Below are positions 1 through 3,977 of a stretch of DNA of 5,210 nucleotides, in pieces. Made by a program: the position numbers and the translations under genes. How positions within the stretch are numbered: position 1 is the stretch's first letter; every line of letters begins with the position of its first letter. The DNA is from Pseudomonadota bacterium (GTDB lineage Bacteria; Pseudomonadota; Alphaproteobacteria; Rhizobiales; Rhizobiaceae), in the NCBI GenBank assembly GCA_023419995.1, contig JAEZXF010000155.1, positions 1 to 5,210 of the forward strand, in the 5' to 3' direction. The notes under the pieces were generated by a model, which saw nothing but the letters and a program-made list of their open reading frames with translations, made no database searches and was not told the DNA's origin.

Positions 1-46
1 GACCTCCCGATCAATCATCCACCAACCAGCCACGGCCCCGCCGGGG

Positions 47-52
47 AAGGAG
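47..52 (+). promoter_or_regulatory. Shine-Dalgarno of the endolysin gene
   Basis: AAGGAG lies 6 nt before the ATG at 59, a near-perfect ribosome binding site that fixes the start of the first lysis gene. A small GC hairpin (CCCC 36-39 with GGGG 43-46) sits directly in front of it. It could end the preceding transcript or modulate access to the site, but it has no T-run and is only four pairs long. Confidence 0.8.
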
Positions 53-58
53 ATACCT

Positions 59-787
59 ATGCAGCGACCCATTCCGAATGGGGCGGCAATCCTGCTCGCC
101 TCTATCCGCGAGATCGAGACGGGCAAGACCGACCGATCCGCCTACGATGTCATCTACGGCCACAAGCAGGGCAAACTCGCCAAGTCGCTCACGAAGATGA
201 CCTATGGCGAGATCATCGACGCGCAGAAGGCGTGGTCGAAGAACCATGGCTCGAGCGCGGCCGGCGCGTACCAGTTCATGCGGGCAACGCTCATCGACCT
301 CGCCAAGGCCAACCCCTCGATCAGCGGCAGCGACCTGTTCACCGCCGACCTTCAGGACCAGCTCGGGTTCCAGCTTCTTGAGCGACGCGGGTACAACGAG
401 TTCACGGCCGGCAAGATCAGCCGAACCGAGTTCGGCAAGCGGCTGGCGCAGGAGTGGGCATCGTTCCCGGTGCTGGCAGCGGTACAGGGGGCTCATCGCA
501 AGATCCAGCGCGGCGAAACCTACTATGCCGGCGATAAGCTCAATAAGGCGCTTGTGGCACCCGAGCGCATTGAGCGGTTGCTGGATCAGGTCAAGGCCGC
601 TGGCGCTACAGCACCTGCAGCACCTGCGAAGCCTGTCCCGGCTCCCGAGCCCGCACCGAAGCCCCAAACGCCGCCAGCGGCCACGCCTGTGCCCGCCGCA
701 GGCAAGGGCGACAGCATCTCCGGCGCAATCCTCGGCATCGTCGTACTGGCGCTGATCGCGGCTGCGGCCTTCATCCTCGGAGACTGA
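59..787 (+). CDS. Phage endolysin, lambda-R/GH104-like, with C-terminal membrane anchor
   Basis: This is a 242-aa peptidoglycan-degrading enzyme for phage lysis. Residues about 8-180 resemble the phage lambda R lysozyme-like transglycosylase family. Visible landmarks are a probable catalytic Glu20 in the segment IETG, the AYDVI motif (28-32), SSAAGAYQFM (65-74), a LQDQLGFQLLERRG helix (98-111) and EWASFPV (132-138). Residues about 182-214 form an Ala/Pro-rich linker. Residues about 220-240 form one Ala/Gly/Ile-rich hydrophobic helix ending just before the C-terminus. No N-terminal signal or SAR helix is seen. The lysine before the helix suggests a cytoplasmic enzyme domain and an exported C-terminus, at least at first. 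The stop (785-787) is one base from the holin ATG, so the genes are surely co-transcribed. The family call comes from motifs and the neighbouring holin; whether it is a lytic transglycosylase or a lysozyme is less certain. Confidence 0.88.
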   Translation: MQRPIPNGAAILLASIREIETGKTDRSAYDVIYGHKQGKLAKSLTKMTYGEIIDAQKAWSKNHGSSAAGAYQFMRATLIDLAKANPSISGSDLFTADLQDQLGFQLLERRGYNEFTAGKISRTEFGKRLAQEWASFPVLAAVQGAHRKIQRGETYYAGDKLNKALVAPERIERLLDQVKAAGATAPAAPAKPVPAPEPAPKPQTPPAATPVPAAGKGDSISGAILGIVVLALIAAAAFILGD

Positions 788-788
788 C

Positions 789-1307
789 ATGAGCGCGCTA
801 GCATCTATCCTGCTCACTGCCGCCGGCGAGCTGGCGGTGCCGATCATCAAGAAGATCCTCGGCGACAAGCTCGGCGGGGCGGGCGGGGAGATTGCCGGCA
901 AGGTGATCGACGCCATTGCCGAGAAGGCCGGTGTGTCGCCCGAGGCGTTGCCCGATCTGCCGCCCGGCGAGCTTCAGGATGCCATCGTAGCGGCGGAACC
1001 GGAGGCCGCCGATATCCTTATGCATCACGTCGAAAGCCAGCGCCTCATGAACGAGACGCTGCAAGCTGAACTCGACAAGGGCGGCCCGACGTGGACATGG
1101 GCATGGCGCCCCGGCTGGATGTGGCTGCTCGCCTTCGTCTGGCTCTATGCGCTGATCTTGCGGCCGCTGACCAACGCGGCGTTCGGAGCGTCCATCGAGG
1201 CGATCGACCTCGGCATCCTCATGACCCTCACGGGCGTGTTCACCGGCCTCTACATGGGCGGGCATACCGCTTTGCGCGGTATCGAGAAGTGGAGGTCGGG
1301 CAAATGA
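789..1307 (+). CDS. Phage holin, GTA_holin_3TM type
   Basis: A 172-aa membrane protein expected to make the inner-membrane lesion that times lysis. Residues 1-24 form a hydrophobic or amphipathic helix ending in a Lys pair. Residues 25-100 are a soluble Ala/Glu-rich stretch. The Trp-rich motif TWAWRPGWMW (103-112) then leads into membrane segment 109-126, followed by a second segment at about 140-158 and a basic tail (RGIEKWRSGK). The WRPG-Trp motif before a membrane helix is typical of the holin family named after release of gene transfer agents in alphaproteobacteria, also common in prophages. The start at 789 has GGAG at 779-782, six bases upstream and inside the endolysin gene. The stop TGA overlaps the next ATG as ATGA (1304-1307), so translation is coupled on both sides. 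Whether the first helix counts as a third membrane span is uncertain. Confidence 0.85.
   Translation: MSALASILLTAAGELAVPIIKKILGDKLGGAGGEIAGKVIDAIAEKAGVSPEALPDLPPGELQDAIVAAEPEAADILMHHVESQRLMNETLQAELDKGGPTWTWAWRPGWMWLLAFVWLYALILRPLTNAAFGASIEAIDLGILMTLTGVFTGLYMGGHTALRGIEKWRSGK
1291..1295 (+). promoter_or_regulatory. Shine-Dalgarno that sets the start at 1304
   Basis: GGAGG, eight bases before the ATG at 1304 and inside the 3' end of the holin gene. The reading frame is open much further upstream (from 1091), but that part lies on top of the holin and reads as an Arg-rich shadow. This site and the ATGA overlap identify 1304 as the real start. Confidence 0.8.
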
Positions 1308-1636
1308 CCTTCCACGACCTCCTCATCTCTCTCGGCATCAATCCAGCGATCCTCTATGCCGGCGCCGGGGGCGGCCTGCTGCGCGCGCTTAGCCGCAAGA
1401 AGATCAAGTTCCGGGAGATGTTCGTGTCGCCAATCTGCGGCGCGCTGGCCTCGGCCTATCTCACCTTGCCGGCGGTGCAGTATGTCCAGCTCGTCGGCTG
1501 GCCGCTGCCGGAAGACGCGGCGCAGGTGGTCCTCGCCTCGGCGTTTCTGGTCGGCACGTGCGCGATGTGGATCGCGGATCTGGTGTTCGGGTTCATCGCG
1601 CGGCGGCTGGGGCTGTCGCAGGAGCCGCCCGCTTAG
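1304..1636 (+). CDS. Small three-helix membrane protein of the lysis cassette (possible second holin)
   Basis: A 110-aa protein with hydrophobic segments at about 14-29 (Gly-rich, GAGGGLLRAL), 39-56 and 74-98. A very basic loop (RKKIKFRE, 31-38) follows the first segment, and the tail is short and basic-to-polar, ending QEPPA. I do not recognise a specific family. Small proteins of this form, Gly-rich first helix followed by a basic loop, often sit beside endolysin and holin genes in tailed phages. It could be an auxiliary holin, an antiholin or a pinholin-like regulator. It is not an obvious spanin, since it has no lipoprotein signal and no periplasmic coiled coil. It is the last gene of the cassette, coupled to the holin by an ATGA overlap. 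It runs convergently to the minus-strand gene ending at 1662, with about 25 bp between the stops and no clear terminator. Confidence 0.75.
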   Translation: MTFHDLLISLGINPAILYAGAGGGLLRALSRKKIKFREMFVSPICGALASAYLTLPAVQYVQLVGWPLPEDAAQVVLASAFLVGTCAMWIADLVFGFIARRLGLSQEPPA

Positions 1637-1661
1637 GGAAGATCGGCCACCCCTCGTGCGC

Positions 1662-2420
1662 TCAATCGGGGTCTGGTCCATCATAATCAGAGGGCGGGCT
1701 CACTGATCGCCAGCGCGAGGCGATTTCCTCTGCGGCGCTTTCAATGCTGGCTAGACCCCTTGCGAAAGTTCCAGCAGGGCGGTGCTCAACGCCGTTGATA
1801 ACATCCACTGCCAAGCAAAGGCTCGGGTCCGGCTCGCCCATCCCTTTCATGTGACGGCCGCAGAAGGTGAGCACCAGTCCAGCTATCGTCTTACATTTCT
1901 CGACGCGGGCTTTAGTCTTGGGTTCGCCGCGCGAGAAAAGCAGTACCACCCCACCAATGCGATCCTCAGCATCGCGGTTTGGCACATGAATAGTCACGTC
2001 GAGATCAACGCTAATCCGTGTCGGCCACATATCCAGAAATGGCAGCCGACCGGTGACTGGCCGGCATTCCAGCTTCGGGAAAGACAACCTGTTGTAGGAG
2101 CGCTGAAAGGTATTGATTGCCTCAAGGGAGCCCCGACTATCACGCTGAATCCACTCTGTGGCGTCCGTCCTACGCTGACGTTTCTCCAAATAGTCCGCGG
2201 CGTCCGCGAGGTGTCGAATGCTGCGTGCTGCATCGCCGAGAAAATGGACCAGACCCTCCCTCGCCTTGACATATTGAGCGACTACGGAAGTCGAGGGAAA
2301 GCGCGCACTGCGGATCAGTCGCGTTCGACCTTGCGGCGTCGATTGCAGATACTCGGCAATCTGGTTGGCCGACATCTGCGGGTGCGCACGATATCTATAC
2401 TTGGTTTCTGAGGCTGCCAT
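1662..2420 (-). CDS. Conserved-looking hypothetical protein (252 aa), prophage-end cargo
   Basis: A soluble 252-aa protein of unknown function. The N-terminal part (1-110) is basic and helical, with YRAHPQMSANQIAEYL (8-25), which could be a small helical DNA-binding or adaptor segment, and two further charged helices. The C-terminal part (about 115-235) looks alpha/beta: RISVDLDVTIHV (135-146), GGVVLLFSRGEPKTKARVEK (156-175), a hydrophobic helix, and CLAVDVINGVEH (202-213). The tail is acidic (DYDGPDPD). No signal peptide or membrane helix is seen. I chose the Met at 2420. The frame stays open to 2606, but residues before this Met overlie the 83-aa gene on the other strand and look like its shadow. 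A GAGGGA is present 10 bases upstream. Base composition is visibly lower in GC than the lysis genes, suggesting separate acquisition. D139, D141 and the EPK at 166-168 might hint at a nuclease-like fold, but that is speculation. Confidence 0.72.
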   Translation of the reverse strand: MAASETKYRYRAHPQMSANQIAEYLQSTPQGRTRLIRSARFPSTSVVAQYVKAREGLVHFLGDAARSIRHLADAADYLEKRQRRTDATEWIQRDSRGSLEAINTFQRSYNRLSFPKLECRPVTGRLPFLDMWPTRISVDLDVTIHVPNRDAEDRIGGVVLLFSRGEPKTKARVEKCKTIAGLVLTFCGRHMKGMGEPDPSLCLAVDVINGVEHRPAGTFARGLASIESAAEEIASRWRSVSPPSDYDGPDPD

Positions 2421-2670
2421 GGATGACGTATCCCTCACAATACGAATCACCGAAAGCCGGTCCATCTGTATAGCACCCTTGCCGGGTGAACTATATCGGA
2501 ACACTGGGGCGAAAGGTCTTGGTGGTGAAATGGGATATTTCATCTTTGAGACGGATGATGATCGTCCTGATCTCGGCATCAATGTAATTGGCAAGGCTGC
2601 ATCCATTGATGCCGCGCATCGGCTCTATGAAATCCTCGTTAGCCGGTCAGCGCTGGCCGCGCAGTCGTAA
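2419..2670 (+). CDS. Small hypothetical protein (83 aa), divergent partner of the 252-aa gene
   Basis: An 83-aa protein beginning MDDVSLTIRITES. It has a probable beta strand (SICIAPLPGELYR), a Gly-rich turn (GAKGLGGEMGYFIFE), an acidic turn (TDDDRPDLG), a strand (INVIGKAAS) and a C-terminal helix (DAAHRLYEILVSRSA). This reads as a compact alpha/beta domain, not a shadow: hydrophobic and charged residues alternate sensibly and the frame ends in a clean TAA. I do not recognise a family. The ATG at 2419 has GAGG at 2410-2413, five bases upstream. A TATACT (-10-like, 2396-2401) lies inside the opposite gene with no good -35. Its start codon overlaps that of the minus-strand gene in CATG (2418-2421), so the two are probably expressed from intermingled promoters and may act together. 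A regulator, antitoxin-like or immunity role is possible but not shown by the sequence. Confidence 0.65.
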   Translation: MDDVSLTIRITESRSICIAPLPGELYRNTGAKGLGGEMGYFIFETDDDRPDLGINVIGKAASIDAAHRLYEILVSRSALAAQS

Positions 2671-2693
2671 CTCCTCTTTCGTCGTCTACGGGC

Positions 2694-2740
2694 TGATACC
2701 TGCGCCGCCGCTGAGTATCACCGCCGCCCGAGCATGATAC
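2694..2740. repeat. Three TGATAC hexamers in alternating orientation
   Basis: TGATAC occurs at 2694-2699 and 2735-2740, with its reverse complement GTATCA at 2715-2720. Starts are 21 and 20 bases apart, close to two helical turns. The block lies between the end of the 83-aa gene and the terminator at 2750. Such phasing can mark binding sites for a dimeric regulator, but with six-base units chance cannot be excluded. Confidence 0.3.
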
Positions 2741-2749
2741 GCAAGTAGC

Positions 2750-2779
2750 GCCCCGCTGCCGAAAGGTGGCGGGGCTTTT
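2750..2779 (+). terminator. Rho-independent terminator
   Basis: GCCCCGC (2750-2756) pairs with GCGGGGC (2769-2775). The stem continues through TGCC/GGTG (two wobble pairs) to a GAAA tetraloop at 2761-2764, and TTTT follows at 2776-2779. The stem, GNRA loop and T-run make this a strong plus-strand terminator. It ends the transcript of the 83-aa gene and separates it from the 94-aa gene, which begins 31 bases after the T-run. Confidence 0.88.
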
Positions 2780-2798
2780 CGCTTGTCTATCCCGGCGC

Positions 2799-2804
2799 TA
2801 TCCT
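2799..2804 (+). promoter_or_regulatory. Possible -10 element for a leaderless transcript
   Basis: TATCCT lies so that a start of transcription 7 bases after it would fall on the A of the ATG at 2811. The -35 position, 17 bases upstream, holds TTTTCG, a poor match that overlaps the terminator T-run. The weak -35 keeps confidence low. The absence of a Shine-Dalgarno before 2811 is the main supporting point. Confidence 0.3.
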
Positions 2805-2810
2805 GCCGCC

Positions 2811-3095
2811 ATGTCCAGCAACGGCACCATCCAAGGCATGATCGACGGCGGGTATCTCGCCCGTGCCTACTGCCACAACAAGGCTTGCGGGCATCATGCC
2901 GAACTGGACTGGCTGGCCCTGCGCGACAGGCTCGGGCCGGATCACGGCTCGATGCGCGACGACATCGTGCCCAAGCTGAAATGCTCGAAGTGCGGGGGTC
3001 GAAAGATCGGGCTCATCATATCGCCGGACCCTGCCAAGACGGCCGGCATGAGCCACGCCGGCAACGCGTATCAGAAGGCTAAGGGTGGGCGGTGA
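2811..3095 (+). CDS. Small probable zinc-ribbon protein (94 aa)
   Basis: A 94-aa soluble protein carrying two cysteine pairs: CHNKACGH (residues 21-28, C-x4-C, followed by His residues) and CSKCGG (58-63, C-x2-C), about 32 residues apart. This spacing is typical of a treble-clef or zinc-ribbon fold. Between them is a charged helix (ELDWLALRDRLGPDHGSMRDD); after the second pair comes KIGLIISPDP, a strand leading to a disordered basic tail (YQKAKGGR). It probably binds zinc, possibly nucleic acid or a protein partner. Function is unknown, but similar short zinc-ribbon proteins are common accessory genes in alphaproteobacteria. The ATG at 2811 has no visible Shine-Dalgarno. The in-frame ATG at 2838 is not better, as its AAGG is too close. 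It is the last gene before the attachment scar at 3189, so it is probably prophage-borne. Confidence 0.7.
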   Translation: MSSNGTIQGMIDGGYLARAYCHNKACGHHAELDWLALRDRLGPDHGSMRDDIVPKLKCSKCGGRKIGLIISPDPAKTAGMSHAGNAYQKAKGGR

Positions 3096-3188
3096 AAGTT
3101 TTACACCCACACTGATATGATTGGGGAATCTCGCCTGAATTTGCAATGCTTTTACAAGCAACAACTTGATATTCAACGAATAGGGCGT
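3096..3188. other. AT-richer non-coding phage arm next to the attachment half-site
   Basis: These 93 bases have no convincing gene and are clearly more AT-rich than the flanks. TTTTACA occurs twice (3099-3105 and 3150-3156), and CAAG/CTTG form a small inverted repeat around 3155-3170. In integrase systems of the lambda type such sequence beside the core often holds arm binding sites. That reading is inference from position; no integrase gene is in the window. Confidence 0.3.
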
Positions 3189-3234
3189 GCTTCCCAAGCT
3201 TACGACGAGGGTTCGATTCCCTTCACCCGCTCCA
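3189..3234 (+). other. tRNA-Gly(CCC) 3' half; prophage attachment half-site (attR-like)
   Basis: The 46 bases run from the inner anticodon stem through the loop TTCCCAA, the variable region, a complete T arm (GAGGG, TTCGATT, CCCTT), the 3' acceptor strand CACCCGC, discriminator T and an encoded CCA (3232-3234). They match the 3' half of bacterial tRNA-Gly with anticodon CCC. The 5' half is missing: no GCGGGTG acceptor strand or D arm lies in the preceding 60 bases, and only the two inner anticodon-stem pairs survive before the bases stop matching. A 3' tRNA half without its 5' half is the usual product when a phage or island integrates into a tRNA gene and carries its own copy of the 3' end. 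The polarity puts the element to the left and the chromosome to the right. It cannot make a functional tRNA by itself. Confidence 0.85.
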
Positions 3235-3498
3235 TCAATCCTTTCAAGCTCTTAGCCGCCGTCTCCAACGGTTGGCCGTCGCGGCGGACGGGGCGTTTCC
3301 CCGCCCGTTCTCTCTCGGATTTCGGCGGGCTGTGTTTTCCCCGGCTGCCGCGTCTCTTGGGGGTGACCTCCTGCCGCCGCGCGACTCCAGAGGCCTCGGT
3401 GGGATCTTCGCCGCAAGGTGCTCCTTCGCACCTCGACTTCCCCGGTGGCGCGGACGTCGTCCGGGCAGGTGGCAATCAACTGTCGGTTATACGCCAGC

Positions 3499-3559
3499 GG
3501 CCGGGCTTCGGCCGGCCCCGACCGGCGCTTCGCCGGTGAATAATCGCCGCAAGCGGCGA
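3499..3559. repeat. Three tandem GC hairpins
   Basis: Back-to-back palindromes: GGCCGG (3499-3504) with CCGGCC (3512-3517); ACCGGCG (3521-3527) with CGCCGGT (3531-3537); TCGCCGC (3544-3550) with GCGGCGA (3553-3559). They are just upstream of the tRNA-Ser promoter. They could be a REP-like intergenic element or a terminator for an earlier transcript; no T-run follows. Confidence 0.45.
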
Positions 3560-3576
3560 AAGCGGCATCTTCCGTC

Positions 3577-3605
3577 TTGGCAGGCCGATCCGGATCGACT
3601 AGATG
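3577..3605 (+). promoter_or_regulatory. Sigma-70-type promoter of the tRNA-Ser gene
   Basis: TTGGCA (3577-3582) and TAGATG (3600-3605) are separated by exactly 17 bases and match the -35 and -10 consensus at five and four of six positions. Transcription would start near 3612, giving a leader of about 27 bases before the tRNA at 3639. Position and spacing make this a good candidate. Confidence 0.6.
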
Positions 3606-3638
3606 AGCCCGGTGCCTGGGCGTATGCCCGGTGCGTTC

Positions 3639-3728
3639 GGAGAGGTGGCCGAGTGGTTGAAGGCGCACGCCTGGAACGCGTGTATACGGGAAACCGTATC
3701 GAGGGTTCGAATCCCTCTCTCTCCGCCA
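3639..3728 (+). tRNA. tRNA-Ser(GGA)
   Basis: A complete 90-nt class II tRNA. The acceptor strand GGAGAGG pairs with the 3' strand before discriminator G3725, with an encoded CCA at 3726-3728. A Leu/Ser-type D arm (GTGGCCGAGTGGTTGAAGGC) follows. The anticodon loop CTGGAAC is flanked by ACGC/GCGT-type stem bases, with GGA at 3673-3675, which reads UCC and UCU codons. The long variable arm (TATACGG/CCGTATC) and the T arm GAGGGTTCGAATCCCTC are intact. The GGA anticodon plus long variable arm identifies serine. No pairing defects are seen, so it should be functional. It stands alone with its own promoter and lies on the chromosomal side of the tRNA-Gly scar. Confidence 0.96.
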
Positions 3729-3773
3729 CACACCATTAAGTTATTGATATAAAAAGAAAAAAACTCGGAAAGT

Positions 3774-3793
3774 GGCGCGGTTCCGCGCCGTTT
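3774..3793 (+). terminator. Likely terminator of the tRNA-Ser transcript
   Basis: GGCGCG (3774-3779) pairs with CGCGCC (3784-3789) around a GTTC loop, and GTTT follows. It lies 45 bases after the tRNA, behind an A-rich stretch. The stem is good but the T-run is short, so it may be weak. Confidence 0.5.
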
Positions 3794-3840
3794 GCGGAGA
3801 TGGTCCGGTCTGCGGAGAGCGTGTCTGGAGCAACATCTGG

Positions 3841-3898
3841 TCGCTCCGACGGCTTTTTCTCCGTCGCTCATTTCCGCAGTACGGAGTGGCCGGAGCGA
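3841..3898. repeat. Nested inverted repeat near the recombinase gene
   Basis: TCGCTCCG (3841-3848) pairs perfectly with CGGAGCGA (3891-3898). Inside it, CTCCGT (3859-3864) pairs with ACGGAG (3881-3886). A competing stem CGACGG (3847-3852) with CCGTCG (3861-3866) shares bases with both. It could be a recombinase-related site, an RNA structure, or an old terminator. Confidence 0.4.
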
Positions 3899-3928
3899 TG
3901 GGCCGCTTTTGCTACTCTGCAAACGCAA

Positions 3929-3948
3929 TGCGGCGCCGAAGCGCCGCA
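3929..3948 (-). terminator. UUCG-loop hairpin, likely terminator of the recombinase gene
   Basis: On the minus strand TGCGGCGC and GCGCCGCA form an eight-pair stem closed by the very stable C(TTCG)G tetraloop, about 25 bases beyond the recombinase stop. Only a few Ts follow on the minus strand (TTGCGTTTGC), so efficiency is uncertain. Confidence 0.55.
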
Positions 3949-3963
3949 GATATCGTGACTCGC

Positions 3964-3977
3964 TGTGATCCATCACA
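3964..3977. repeat. Perfect-armed palindrome over the recombinase stop codon
   Basis: TGTGAT (3964-3969) and ATCACA (3972-3977) flank CC. The right arm contains the recombinase stop (TGA on the minus strand, 3973-3975). The arms resemble half-sites of CRP/FNR-type regulators, but the spacing is too short for that and the position is wrong. Confidence 0.3.

Larger units (their letters stand above)
3235..3638. other. Hairpin-rich non-coding region, probably chromosomal
   Basis: I see no credible gene in these 404 bases on either strand; open frames are Arg/Pro-rich shadows. Just after the tRNA-Gly fragment come small inverted repeats: CCAA/TTGG inside CCGCC/GGCGG (3256-3287), then CGGGG/CCCCG (3289-3303). 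The last may be the old terminator of the tRNA-Gly gene, though its T-run is poor. AGGTGC/GCACCT (3416-3433) and three tandem hairpins at 3499-3559 follow. GCCCGGTGC is directly repeated at 3607-3615 and 3626-3634, just ahead of the tRNA-Ser. Several loops contain CTTCG. Confidence 0.55.
3729..3972. other. Structured non-coding spacer between tRNA-Ser and recombinase
   Basis: No gene is credible here. The stretch begins AT-rich (3737-3763), carries the hairpin at 3774, a direct repeat TGCGGAGA (3793-3800, 3811-3818) and the nested inverted repeat at 3841-3898, and ends with the hairpin at 3929-3948. The right boundary of the chromosomal segment and the left boundary of the recombinase-bearing element should lie in or near it. 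Confidence 0.5.

Noticed and set aside
11..916. Long minus-strand open frame opposite the endolysin and holin
   Set aside because: It is Arg/Cys/Leu-rich, spans two well-supported genes on the other strand and their junction, and has no recognisable motif. Long antisense frames are common in GC-rich genes.
1091..1303. Upstream extension of the third lysis gene
   Set aside because: The frame is open, but this part overlies the holin and encodes an Arg/His/Pro-rich shadow. The ATGA overlap and GGAGG before 1304 define the start.
1782..2411. Plus-strand open frame opposite the 252-aa gene
   Set aside because: It has no Shine-Dalgarno and no coherent domain character. The minus-strand reading has a clearer protein-like pattern.
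2421..2606. N-terminal extension of the 252-aa minus gene
   Set aside because: It lies entirely on the 83-aa plus-strand gene and reads as low-quality Ser/Pro/Arg-rich sequence. The protein character changes at the Met at 2420.
3163..3234. A complete tRNA-Gly gene
   Set aside because: No 5' acceptor strand or D arm can be found before the anticodon, and the 5' anticodon stem does not pair beyond two bases.
3200..3475. Minus-strand frame ending in KGIEPSS
   Set aside because: This ending is a well-known false translation of the antisense of a tRNA T arm. The rest is Arg/Pro-rich.
3964..3977. CRP/FNR-like binding site
   Set aside because: The TGTGA/TCACA arms are only four bases apart instead of six, and the site covers the 3' end of a gene, not a promoter.
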